A DNA stretch of 64,000 nt from Hyperoplus lanceolatus (Eukaryota; Chordata; Actinopteri; Uranoscopiformes; Ammodytidae), in assembly GCA_026929865.2 (NCBI GenBank), contig CM049416.1:16795001-16859000 (forward strand), read 5' to 3'. This document shows positions 37,719-48,870 of the stretch, in pieces. Below the pieces are notes generated by a model. It worked only from the letters and a program-made list of their open reading frames with translations. It did not search any database and was not told where the DNA came from. The translations under genes and the position numbers were made by a program. How positions within the stretch are numbered: position 1 is the stretch's first letter; each line of letters begins with the position of its first letter.

Positions 37719-37982
37719 TTAAAAAATCCATGTAAGTAGTAATCATAAATCGGCTCCAAATATGTACATGCTTTACAGATCTTATAGTTGATCAATATAG
37801 TTTATACAAAAAAAAAAACACAGTAAAGCAACAAGGATGTAAAATAAATTACTAATTGATCAAAGTCAAGTATCCAATAAACAGCAAATTGAGAAATGGA
37901 AAAATGTCTTTCGGTGAACAAGATATCAGCTCAGAAATAATCATTTCAAATCCACAAAAAAGAAAGAAAACTACAATGGGCC

Positions 37983-40591
37983 CTACTGAAATTCTATTCT
38001 CACTTCTTCAGAGAACGGCGGCTCCATTTTAACATCGTGGGTGAGCGAATGTTCCCAGAGGGCTTTTTTCTGGAGGAAGGACAGCCCACAATCTTCACAC
38101 ATGTAGCTCTTTGGCTTGCCCGCGTGCGTTCGCCTGTGTTTCTTCATGTGATAGGACAACCGGAAGCCTTTATCGCATATGTCACACCTGAACGGCTTCT
38201 CTCCCGTGTGGATACGCATGTGTGACTTCAGATACCCTGACTGAATGAACGCCTTCCCGCATACTTCACACTTGTATGGACGCTCTCCTGTGTGGTACCT
38301 GTTATGTAGTCGTAGCTCGTTAGCGGTAAGAAAGGTCTTACCGCACACTGTGCACTGGTGTGGCCTCTCTCCGGTGTGTATGAGCTCGTGCCTCTTTAGG
38401 GACGTCTCTTTCATGAATTGTTTGCCGCAGCTGTTGCAAGGATACCGCACGCCTATGTGGATTTGTTCCACGTGATTGGTCAGCTGCAGCTTGGTGCGGT
38501 AAGCCATGTCGCATTGTGTACAGGCCCAGGGTCTCTCGTCGGAGTGGGTCCCCATGTGAACGGTTAGCTCCGAGGCTGATCGGTAGCATTTCCCACATTG
38601 CCAACACAGAAATGGCTTCTCCCCCGTGTGCTTCCTTAGATGGACCGTGAGACAGTTTGAAGACCTGAATTTCTCAGGACACATGCTGCAAATATAAGGG
38701 AACTCCCCTTTGTGGATTCTCTGGTGGATAGCGAGGTACGACAACTGTACGAAGGTTTTGTCGCACTGCGCGCACGGGTATGGGCCAATGAAGTTATGCT
38801 GCTTTTCATAGTGCTCCCTCAAACGCCTAAGTAACGTGAAGTTCTTGTCACACATGGTGCACTGCATGGGCCGGTGCATGAGCTTGTGCCTCTCGAAGGC
38901 GGGCTCGTTGGCCAGAATCTTGCCGCACTCTTTGCAGTAGAGAGGGTCGTGGATCCGCTGATGCACCTTGAGCATGGTCATGCTTTTGAATTCTTTGCCG
39001 CAGTCGTCACATTTCATGATATCCCTCATGTCCACTTGGCAGACATTCTCTTGGTGCTCCTTCAAAGCGGACAGGTATTCAAAGTGTTTGCCACAGTTGG
39101 AACACCACACAGGGATCTTCAAAGGCACCCCATCCGCACTATTTACCTCGCTTTGGCTTGGCCCTGCTCTGGGCTCCTTTTTCCAAGTGAATCGGGCGAT
39201 TTTCTTGTGACAGATGGCGTAGATCTGGTGCCTCTTCAGACCATGCATGTGTTTGAAGCGCTTCTTGCAGTGGACGCAGTGATATGGCCGGTCCTCCGTG
39301 TGACACTGGATGTGCCTGTTCAGTGTTTTGACGCTGTCAAACGACCGGGCGCAGACGGGACAGGTTTTGAGGGCATTTTTGACCTTTTGTAGAGGCGCAG
39401 AAGAAGACAGCTCAGAATTGTCTGCGTTTTCATCCAGAATATTTTCCTTTTTATCTAAGTCGCTACAGTTTTGAGTGTCCGCTTCGGCCAGAATCTCTTC
39501 CACAGTCTTGCTCTTCTCTTCTCGGATGCCCTCGTGACCGTGAATGATCTGGTGCTTCTTCAACGTGTCCTTGTACTTGAAGCCCTTCTCGCAAGTGAGG
39601 CAAATAAAAGGGCGCTCCTCTGTGTGCGATCGTAAATGCTTAGCAATGTCCGCAGTGCAAGGTAAGACCCTACTGCATATGGGACAAATTTTGCCCTCAG
39701 TCGAGCCTTCTGAAGGTGGCTGCTGCAGAGGTGAGCGCTGGGAGGTCTCTCTCCTCTTTTGCTTTTTCAGCTCTCTGCTCTTACAGATCTCCTTCTGGTG
39801 CCTCTTTAAAACGTACGGATTCTTGAATTTCTTCTCGCAGTAGCAGCAGTTGTACGGCCGGTCCTCTGAGTGGGACTTCATGTGGCGTTCCATGTCTACT
39901 CGTCTGGCAAAGTACTTCCCACACAAGGCACAGTTTTTGTCTTCTGACATCTCGGAGTTGCAGGGGTCTACTGCAGACTCCTCTTCTGTAGCGATGCCGG
40001 TCATATCGGCCTTTTCGTGAACGCGCATGTTGTGCCGGTTCATGTCGTAAAGGTCCCGGAACCGTTTGTCGCAGTTGCCGCACTTGTACTTCAAATCACG
40101 GTTTTCAGAATGGATTTCTTGGTGTCGTCGCATTGCCGCAGCTCGCAGGAAAATCTTATTGCATATGGGACACGTTTTATTACTGGGGTATTTCTTTCTT
40201 TGTCGTTTTGCCGCCAACTCTTTCTCATTCAATTTTTTTCTTTTCAACTGGATTCTTTTGCTTTGTTTGAGGGGTTGGAACGCCGCAGGTTTTAGGGCGT
40301 CGCTAACGTCCTCTTCAGCCGTGTCCTCTTCGTTTAATAATTCATTTTCATGTTCGTGATCATTTTCATCGGGCTCGATCAATTCTGATGTTTGTTCGTG
40401 TTCTATTTGTATGTAGTCCAGTAGTGTGACGGTTTCCCCCTCCACCTGCACAGTCATACAGCCCTGGATCTGCTCCGCTTGAGGCTGAAGCTCGAGCTGC
40501 TCCGCGTCGATTACCACTTTCTCCAGCTGAGGGAGGGACAGTGAGGAGAGGATGCAGTTCCCAAACGAGGAAGGAATGCTCTGGGATTCAT
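37983..40591 (-). CDS. Zinc finger gene coding exon 7 (all zinc fingers)
   Basis: A single 2.6-kb exon starting DESQSIPSSFGNC after a CCCACAG acceptor and ending at TAG (37985-37983). It carries the acidic segment, the basic segment and the finger array, the usual one-exon layout for C2H2 arrays. Confidence 0.93.
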
Positions 40592-43519
40592 CTGTGGGGG
40601 AAGAGACACAACATATGATGAGAAAATTGATTTAGAATTTTGAGTTTTTATTCTCATGAAGCCATACCTCAATCTGTCCTCCTTAACCAGAACCGAATAT
40701 GATAAAATTTATAAATATCAGAGAATTTTCTTATATAAATTTTTTGGTGTTTTCACCGTTTATTTTATTGGATAGTTGAAGCAAAGAGTTGAAATGTGGA
40801 TAAAGGGGGATGACATGCAGTTTGTTTAAAGAGTTTGTATGTACAAATAAATGTGATGTATTTCAATGGATATGAAATTCTAATCCCATTGGATGAAAGT
40901 TATTTTGTCGGCTCTTATTTCACTTTTTTCCTCTCTGCTATATTCTGGTCTATTTGTCAAGAGAGATCTTGATCTGAATGAGATTTTAAAAATGGATATA
41001 ACAGCTGATTGAATTGACTGTTATAAGGCTATACAGTAGATGCGGCCAACATGTGACTCACCAGTTAAATCAAAATGTCCCAGTGTGGTGTGGAACTGCA
41101 GCACAGTTTTCAGGTTGGTTGGGTCGGGGACAGAGTGCACACACTCCTCCAGGGCAGACGGGACGGCACTGAGCATGGACGCGGTCTGAAGAGGAGATGC
41201 AAGATTAGAGTTATAAAACAGAATGGAGCTCAAGACACACAGTCAATCAAACCTACTTCAATGTTTGACCTTGAAAGTAACATGCGAGTTGTACTTAAAG
41301 AGCACCCATTATGCTTTTTCAACTTTTATGACCTAGTTGTTAGAATGATTTATAGTCATGTTCAACCATACTAAAGTGTCAAATATTGACATGAATTGAA
41401 TGCATTTAGACGTATTCCCTGCTGACCGTCTGGGGTGGCTGTGCAGAGCCCTAAACACTAGAAACGCCGGTCGCGATTCACTCGTTTAAATTTCCGGGAT
41501 TTATCTACGTAGATAAATCCGGATTTTCCATGTATGGTATTGCTGCAACATGCTCAGGCACGCTCCTGCCATGCCCCCACCTGCCTGCTCCAATCTGCCC
41601 GAGCGCCGCTGAAAGTCTACCGGAAGGTAACCAATCACAACGGAGTGGGGTTGGCAGGAGAAGGGTGAGGGGGCGGAGAAGGACGAAGCCGAGTGTTGAC
41701 AGAGAACACTGAAAGCGGCCCAGATGAGAGGAAGAGTTTCCCGAAAATCTACATCGTTTTTTTGTGCTGTGATTCGTGTCAGGTTGCTCTATAGGAGTCA
41801 TTAATGAGAAATGAAGACCAGAAAAGTAGTATAATAGGAGATCTTTAACCTTTTTGGGAAAGCTTTTACGCGAAAAATGTGTGAATTAATTGACTTTTCT
41901 TGACATGTCTGTACGTTTTCAACACAGGGCAAACATATGTATAAATGGATAGAGTAGAGTATGACTATTCCAGGAACATAAGAACCATGTTGATGGGAAA
42001 TGTTGAGCTTTAGTTGTATCAAAATGTTTTAAAGTGTAACATGAAAAAAGGTAGAATATTAACAAGAACTTTAGAAGTATGATTTTGTTGATATAATCTT
42101 TTTTCCCCATTTCGGTGCCATGAAAAGTAGCTGCAATAGTTATTAGCAGTTTTTAATGTACTCATGGACGCACAGACAGCTACAATATGCACATTGATTT
42201 TTTTGAAAGTGAATAAAACGTACAACCCACTCTCAGGTAAGTTGGCGATGCAAGGAGCATATTCTTTTGATGGTTTTAAAGTACATTTATGGACAGTTAA
42301 GCCCACTGGACATCCGTAAATTCAGGAAGTATAAGTCACGCTTGATCTAAAAACATGTGCATCACATCTGTGCTTTCAGATTTGACCGCGTTATACCACT
42401 GAAAAGAAACGGGATGCTTGTATGCCAACTGCGTCATTTGTTGGTAGGGGGTCTGGAGGTGACCTAGTTTTCACTTCAGTCACGGTGAAGGCTATGTGTG
42501 CTGTTTATTCTACCAGCCTATAATCACCATTATACCTGAAATCAATCTGGCCTCTTAAAGGAACAGAGTATATGACCGATGATGATGTAATGGTTAGTTT
42601 AAAACACTGGTGTCGGTACCTGCTGAATGTCTGGAATTGGAAGAAGCTTTTCGAGTCTGGACAGGAAATCCAACATAAGCACCTGCAGCGCGCCGTCATA
42701 GTCTGGCCCGAAATCAGTAGGGAACACATCCTGCAACAAGTAGAAAACGTTTACAGGTAAATGCCCAAGACCCCCACGACCACAGCAATTTATGTATTTA
42801 GTTTCAGTCATGTTTGCTTAAAAAAGGTGGAGGCAGCAATTCTGGAGAAACACTTGTCAGAATTGCTTATATCAAAATCAGAGAATATCTCCTCACAATT
42901 CACTACCTGTCTGTACTGTGTGTGGACCGCAAAAAGAAAAAAAGCTGGTGTTAATGCATAGCCTAGGCTCTTTAAATTGGTATGTAAACAAAGGGGGCCC
43001 ACTGTAGCAAGAAACATGCCAGTTTAAAGAGACTAGACTGTGTATTAACATTGGAGTTTTTCAGCGCACTTAATGCAGTGTTTCCCCCACGTTCATTCAG
43101 CAGCGGCGCAGCGCCGCCGCTGAATGAACGTGCGCCGCTGCTATAAAAATCCTTCTCCTCCGCATTTTCTATTTATTTATTTTTTTTGGTACGTAGCTCC
43201 TTTTAGAAAATGGGCAGCGCGTAACGTAAATTGCGCAGCATGCGGCACATAATCACGTAGCCAACATCAAAGAACAGCGAGTGTGGCAGTTGTTGGCAGT
43301 AGTAGCCTACACGGTTGCAAAGTTACATTGATTCTAGCAGCGAGTGAAGCGGAAGAGCGAAGAAAGAAGGAAAGAGAGAGAGAGAGACAGAGAGAGAGTA
43401 AGTTGCTAAAATGTGTCGCTACATGACCACCAGTGTTAAAAACCCTCAGCCCTATCGTAATTTTATTTTATTTTATCTAGGCTATAAACCGCAACCGTGC
43501 CGTTTTTCCTCTAGTAGAC

Positions 43520-43585
<66 letters not shown>

Positions 43586-46500
43586 TTTCGGGAACTTTGA
43601 AAAATTAATCCATACTGTTAGATCCGATGTTGTTCTTTATTGCCATATAAAATCTGTTTTCATCGCGTATTTTAGTTAGGGATTTATGCTAATCGCCTGT
43701 AAGCATGTGGGCATTAGCATGAATGCAGGGAAAGGGAAAAAGCCTATGGACTTTTTAAAAGAGCATGAATAGTTTCTATTATGTATAACTTATATTTATT
43801 TTATAATTTTCGCATCATTTATTGACTCCCAAGACAAAGAAGAAGTGTTTAAGCAATAACAAGCTCAATCAATTTGCCTTTTTATGTCATATCAATAAAT
43901 AATTGTGAGATATTTTTAGCTTTTTTACTGTCTAATTGATAATTTCCTACATTCAAACGACATCACTGCAGCACACATATTCTGATAGTCCAGGTTGTGA
44001 CCCAAATAAATGATAGCTTGACAGCTATGCATTATAGGGGTGATGAATGCAATCTTGATAAGAGAATAAATCCAGGCGAACCAAAACATCTCAAAAATGG
44101 CTTAGGGCTCAGAGGTTAAAAGGCTGGTACAAGCTCTTAAGGGATGCACAATGTATATATACATAGTTAAATAATATATATTACATTTGCAGATGAGTCT
44201 AAAAAGCTGGGTGAAAAAGAAAGGCAGACGGGGACAATGGAGGAGCTGAGGTTAGTAAAGCAAATTAGGGAAGCAAACTTTCAAGCTAATGAGAATGTTC
44301 TTATGGATTTGAATGCATAATGCTAGGTGATATTATTTGAACATTACAAATACATGTATATTGGGTAATTTGAAGGAAACAAATAAGATTTCTAGCATTT
44401 CTTACTTGTTGTTTAAGTGCTCAAGTTTATTACAGAAAATAGAGGTAGACCAAGTGAGCGAGGAAAGAGAAGTGACAGAGAAGCAAGGAGAAGAAGAGAG
44501 AGAGGGTGCAGTGGTAGATCCTGAGAGGTGTTTTGTCCATGATTGCAGGAGATTTAATTTTTTAACAATGTGTCTTATGTAAAAAAAAACAGTGTGTAGT
44601 GTTTTGAAAGAAGTGTGTTGGAGAATTTCAAACACAGTGCAAAGCACTTATTGTGTTTGTAGGGTTGGTGCTTTTGTTTAGGGCATGGTTACAAAAGTCA
44701 GAGGTTGTAATGCTTTGGGCATAGCAACCACTATTAGTGTTTAAGTATTAGGCAAAAATCTGTAAATAAATTGTGCAAATTATTTTTGCCTTGTGGCATT
44801 TTTTGTTTAAATATTAATTTCTATACAAAAATGTCAAAATCTGTAAATGAAGACACAAAAGGCAAAGTTACAACACCAATAATCCTATCTACAGTAATAC
44901 ACAGGACTCTTTGAATAGGATTTAAGTGCATATTCTCCTCTCAAAGTGCACAAGATTCATGGATTCCAATGTACAGGGTACAAAAAAAATTCGGACCCCC
45001 CCGGACCCCCCTAGTAAGTTCGGGGACCACAGCACCGCTGCTGAAAAAAATCCTGCGGGAAACACTGTAATGATTTGGACAAAAAGTCCAAGTGTTCTCT
45101 GGATTCACTGAGTCGATCTTGATTTAGTGTAAAGGTCATTCTATGAAAGAGTTTAACATAAGATAAGTTCAAAGAGTCAAACCTGGAAAAACTTCTCCTT
45201 CTCTTCTGGGTCTTTCAACAGCAACTCAATCTGATCCACAAAGTTCGATTCCGGGAAATCAACCTCCGCGAAACAAGGCTGGAAGACAAACATGCCAACA
45301 TTTTAGCTGTAGCATAGAAACGTCATCAATTGTAACAAATCACCAATTCTGCTGACCAGCTCGTCGCCATTTTTAAAATAAGCTTTACCTGTGCCGCCCA
45401 GGTAGATATGAGGCTCTTGATCCGCTCCAGGTGCATCTCGATGGTTTCAGTGTCTGTGATCTGCTCCGACCGACACAAGTCAAGAACCTCCTGCAACAGT
45501 TTTCACCTCGGGGTTAATAACAGGTGACTGCTAGAATGCACACAGTAGGGTTTTTATTTAACACTTATTTTGATGGATCAACTTCTAGAAAAGAAAAACT
45601 CAAATTCTTTAAACTTAACTGCTTTTTGTTGTCATTTTATGCATCCCTTTCCTTACCGTCCAAAAAAAAACCTCTAACACCCATCTTACCCTTGCTCTGA
45701 GCCCAAGGAGGAGTTGAGCCTTCTGATCTGGATTCAGTAGTTCGGGGACTATCTCTGTTACTGTGGTGATAAACTCCTCCACCATGGGGTAGTCCTGAAC
45801 GCTCCCTTGCTGTACCACCTGCCACATGGCCGCAGACACCAGGCGAAGGGGAGGAATGAAAAGACGCAGAGACGGCAGCAGGAGAGGCAACACTGGAGAA
45901 TAATTTAACATGTCAGATTCATAACAGCGGTGCAAGTTTGAGAAATCTGATGTTTAATCACTTTAATTCCTGTAGGCTACACAAGAGAATTTCTAGCAGC
46001 TAGAATTAATGTTCTAAATGTATGAAACACACACACACAGACACGGGAATACATGTGGCCAAATGTGTAAAGATATGACAAATTGTTCATCATTAAATTA
46101 GTTTTTAATAATAATAATAATGGATTGGATTTATATAGCGCTTTTCAAGGCACTCAAAGACGCTAAGTGCTCCTATAGATGCAAAAAAATAAAATAGTGC
46201 TTTATTTCAATTAAAATAGCTGAAGAGACATTCCTATTCACTTCTTTGTCTAGAAGCAGAAAATGCATAGGCTATACAGACATTTTACACGGAGTTTTCA
46301 TGACCAGTTTGATCCACAAGGTGGCACCTGATCAATAAACTGACGAGCAGAATATTTGATGTGCATATTAATCGATGAATAAAGGACTAAAATCATACAA
46401 CTGCGGTTTTTCCCCCTTTTTTCTAACAATGCAATTGCCATCATATTTTCCGCGCTTAACTTTTCCTATCAAAATACTTTAATCCAGTTCACTGCATCAT

Positions 46501-47112
46501 TTTACCGTTGCCCCTGGATGCCTTCACGGACTGGACTGCGTCGTAAATACGACTCTTCAGCACGTGAGCAGCCAAACAGAGTGGTAACTATGGCTGCGGT
46601 AGTCGTGACTTTCCACGCTGCACAAGTTGCTGAGATCATGATGGTTGGAGGCGACTCGCGTACAGAATTGTTACATGTGCTATCCTTCAGGGCGTTTTAA
46701 TACGGGAAAATGCAAAAGCAGTTGCATTGTAGCTATTTTTTGTTTTTAGCATCTAGCTTTGCAGTTTCAGTTTGAACCCATGAAGGCAGCATATTTCAGA
46801 CTTTAGAGTGCTTATCTTCAGCGGCTAACTAACGCTAAACTATGTCGACATTAACGTCTACTACCTGCCACTTTAGGCATCTCTGTTACGTTGCAAATAT
46901 CGCCACGGAGTTGCTTAGCTAACTAGCCTAGCTGTAGCTGATTTGAAGCTAACGGCACGTAGCACAAAGCCCCCGCCATCTCAAAGAGCGGGGTACGCCA
47001 TGTTCCAAATCGGACGCACACAATCCAAAAGAAAACCTCTTTACTCGCTATGGGTGATACATGTTTGAGTTGTCGTCGGCTTACCGCTGCCATTAGGTTG
47101 TGGGCTCTCCAT
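37983..47112 (-). CDS. TINF2-N-like domain and multi-C2H2 zinc finger protein (7 exons)
   Basis: A probable nuclear DNA-binding protein of 1090 residues. Coding exons are 47085-47112, 45690-45892, 45389-45490, 45183-45278, 42620-42730, 41062-41185 and 37983-40591; all phases join. Residues about 10-221 resemble the N-terminal domain of TINF2, a shelterin protein binding TERF1/TERF2: the core AAMWQVVQQGSVQDYPMVEE ... LLLGLRAREVLDL parallels the TINF2 ASWQVV ... LCMGLKAKVVVEL pattern. An acidic stretch (about 290-315) and a basic, NLS-like KRQRKK follow. About 21 C2H2-type fingers then run from about 362 to 1073; a few have Cys for the last His. Linkers are TGEKP-like in the last third and SEDRP/TEERP-like earlier. 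Fish genomes carry a family with this layout. Target DNA and function are unknown; telomere association is only a guess from the domain. Confidence 0.88.
41062..41185 (-). CDS. Zinc finger gene coding exon 6
   Basis: It reads TASMLSAVPSALEECVH to TTLGHFDLT plus one base, between CCTCTTCAG and GTGAGTC signals. Confidence 0.87.
41295..41848. mobile_element. TTAA-bounded MITE with a perfect 24-bp palindrome
   Basis: The ends TTAAAGAGCACCCATTATGC and (inverse of the right end) TTAAAGATCTCCTATTATAC are imperfect inverted repeats, a familiar teleost pattern. It lies in the intron between exons 5 and 6. A perfect 24-bp palindrome centred on TCTACGTAGA is at 41497-41520. TTAA ends suggest a piggyBac- or Kolobok-type origin. 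Confidence 0.7.
42620..42730 (-). CDS. Zinc finger gene coding exon 5
   Basis: Thirty-seven codons, DVFPTDFGPDYDGALQ to LPIPDIQQ, between GTTGCAG and GTACCGAC signals, phase 0. The intron upstream of it contains a nested transposon pair (42818-45120). Confidence 0.87.
43076..45067. mobile_element. Non-autonomous hAT-like element, 2.0 kb
   Basis: The ends are CAGTGTTTCCCCCA and the inverse of GCGGGAAACACTG, followed inwards by CAGCAGCGG on both sides. The direct repeat TAATG flanks it (43071-43075, 45068-45072); five bases is short for hAT. No transposase frame was found. Inside are a near-perfect inverted repeat at about 43090-43132, a GT tract, and two exon-like charged stretches at about 44194-44251 and 44438-44528. 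Confidence 0.75.
43526..43583. repeat. (GT)n microsatellite
   Basis: Twenty-nine uninterrupted GT units within the hAT-like element. Confidence 0.97.
45183..45278 (-). CDS. Zinc finger gene coding exon 4
   Basis: Thirty-two codons, PCFAEVDFPESNFVDQ to EEKEKFFQ, between GTCTTCCAG and GTTTGAC signals, phase 0. Confidence 0.87.
45389..45490 (-). CDS. Zinc finger gene coding exon 3
   Basis: Thirty-four codons, EVLDLCRSEQITDTE to SLISTWAAQ, between TGTTGCAG and GTAAAGC signals, phase 0 at both ends. Confidence 0.87.
45690..45892 (-). CDS. Zinc finger gene coding exon 2 (TINF2-N-like core)
   Basis: The acceptor TTCTCCAG is followed by VLPLLLPSLRLFIPPLRLVS and runs to LLLGLRAR, with a GTAAGA donor. 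It holds the most conserved part of the N-terminal domain. Confidence 0.88.
46105..46190. repeat. Dispersed teleost repeat fragment
   Basis: It contains GGATTTATATAGCGCTTTTC and ACTCAAAGACGC after an AATAAT run. I recognise this phrase as a common fish repeat tail. It lies in intron 1 of the zinc finger gene. Confidence 0.6.
47085..47112 (-). CDS. Zinc finger gene coding exon 1
   Basis: The start codon is followed by MESPQPNGS plus one base, then a GTAAGCC donor. It is chosen because it joins exon 2 in phase and lies next to a promoter-like GC/NRF1 region. It is too short to be an open reading frame on its own. Confidence 0.8.
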
Positions 47113-47233
47113 TTTATCTCGAGAAAATGTTCAATTAGACGAGGAAATCAAGTCGGGGTTGTTAGTCGACATCCGCCCGACTCTGCGGTGTAAGCTGGCG
47201 AGGAGGAAGGGCGGCTCGGTTTTCGATTCGGAA

Positions 47234-47245
47234 TGCGCATGCGTA
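47234..47245. promoter_or_regulatory. NRF1-type site in the zinc finger gene promoter
   Basis: TGCGCATGCGTA fits the palindromic NRF1 consensus YGCGCAYGCGCR closely. It lies about 125 bp upstream of the ATG in a TATA-less, CpG-containing stretch, typical of a housekeeping promoter. Confidence 0.65.
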
Positions 47246-47259
47246 GTCAACAACACACT

Positions 47260-48870
47260 TTTTACTGGTTTCCTTCACCAGCTGCGATTTATAACAGTTT
47301 TTATTCATACGACCTGACAATACATTTATATGTTTACCTTACGCAGGAAAACTCAATTGTTTTATAATTTGACCAACTTTTTGAGCTCGAATATGTTCTT
47401 CTTTTTCTGAGGAATGTTAGGCTTACATAATGCTGATTTAGCTCATCACTACCACCTCGAGGCCATTTGAGGAAATGAGCTCAAATATTTAATATAAAGA
47501 AAATATTTCCAGGTTTTGGACTATTTAATATGTCAGATGGGCTTCAATCACTTATGTCATTTTAAAGATCAAACAATTAAGAACATATTCAATGAAAGTG
47601 CCCTAAATGAAGCAAATGTCATGCATCTAACCTTTTTGTTAAAAATAAAATAAAATAGGAAGAATTTTCTGTAAAATGATACTCTAGTCTAGATGTTTGT
47701 CTTAACTATCAAAGAGAGAGAGAGAGAAAAAAATATGATGACACGTGATTTTTGCTTTACATTTTTTTGTTTTCAATGTTGTTGCAGTTTAAAAATGCCT
47801 ATGTCAATGACTGAACTAATTACAGCTGTCGTATGCTGAATCCGATTTGATATATTTGTTTTCTCTGCATAAATCACCATTTACAAAAAAGAAATTGCTT
47901 TTCATATTAATAAAAGATTGCATCAGAACGTTGGTAGGCCAGTTAATTTTTTAGTGCAGTGTGTTCCTATGCAGAAAAAAAGGACACCCCCACTTAAAAG
48001 AATATATATAAATCGCAGTAAAACTCTCTTTCGGTCTCTTTATGACCTTGTATTTCTTCATCAGTCAGACAGTCCATTGGATTTGTGTGGGAGCTGTCAT
48101 GATTTTTAGTACCGTTGAATCATTTGCTTGGTCAAAGTAAAGCGACCAATAAAAACAAACTGTGGTGCTGGGCTGTGGCCAACATTTGTCACATTTTTAT
48201 TCAGTGATGCTGCTGCAGTGTCCTTGTTTGGGAATAAATGTATTCTTAATGAAGACTGGTTTGTTTACTCCCATCTGTTATTCTGTGTTGTTGTATATCA
48301 ATTCATATTTTGTTCGACGCATTTAATTCAACTTCATTATATTTCTTTATTGTTTGTATTTCTTATAGCTCACTGCAAATGAATATATATTTTTCGCAAT
48401 GCTATTACATTTGTTTTAACATAATTTGAAGTGTTGATTTACAGTACATGTTAAAAAAAAATCAAAGTTTAGGCTTTTGAAATTATACATTTTCCTGAAG
48501 CTGCAAAACCTGAAATATTGCTATAACTGGCATAATGAATTTATAGCTTTCTAATTCACGATGAGTGTGATTATGTTCTGTCAACATTTCCCTGACTCTA
48601 TTGAGTTTTTATGGCAAGACAAGGCTTGTCATAAATACTCAATAAAGCATCAAATACGTATTCAGTTTTGACAGAAAGTATTTCCAATGTTTGCTGGTAA
48701 CTGTCCGAATGGGGCTATTCAAATACAACTTGACTGATCAAGGTCAGTAGGCTTTGTACTTTTGGTACCAAAAATTATCTGTACAAAATCTAATGGCAAT
48801 TCATTGAAAAGTAAGATGTTTAATTCTGGACCAAGTGACAGACCTCAGGAGAACAACAATGACACGTTTT
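47260..48870. other. Intergenic region between abtb3 3' end and zinc finger promoter
   Basis: AT-rich DNA without recognised genes or repeats. Open frames are short and have no family features. Confidence 0.55.

Larger units (their letters stand above)
42818..45120. mobile_element. MITE family copy 1, split by a hAT-like insertion
   Basis: The left half (42818-43075) starts AAAGGTGGAGGCAGCAATTC, like the copy at 49215. The right half (45068-45120) reads GGACAAAAAGTCCAAGTG ... GATTCACTGAGTC, matching the right end of that copy. Between them sits the 2-kb element at 43076-45067. Confidence 0.75.

Noticed and set aside
38874..39392. 172-codon plus-strand frame and similar ones within 37983-40591
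   Set aside because: They are antisense shadows of the zinc finger exon, whose repetitive codons keep other frames open.
45615..45935. The 106-codon frame here as a complete protein
   Set aside because: It reads through both splice sites of the exon at 45690-45892; the flanking residues are intron.
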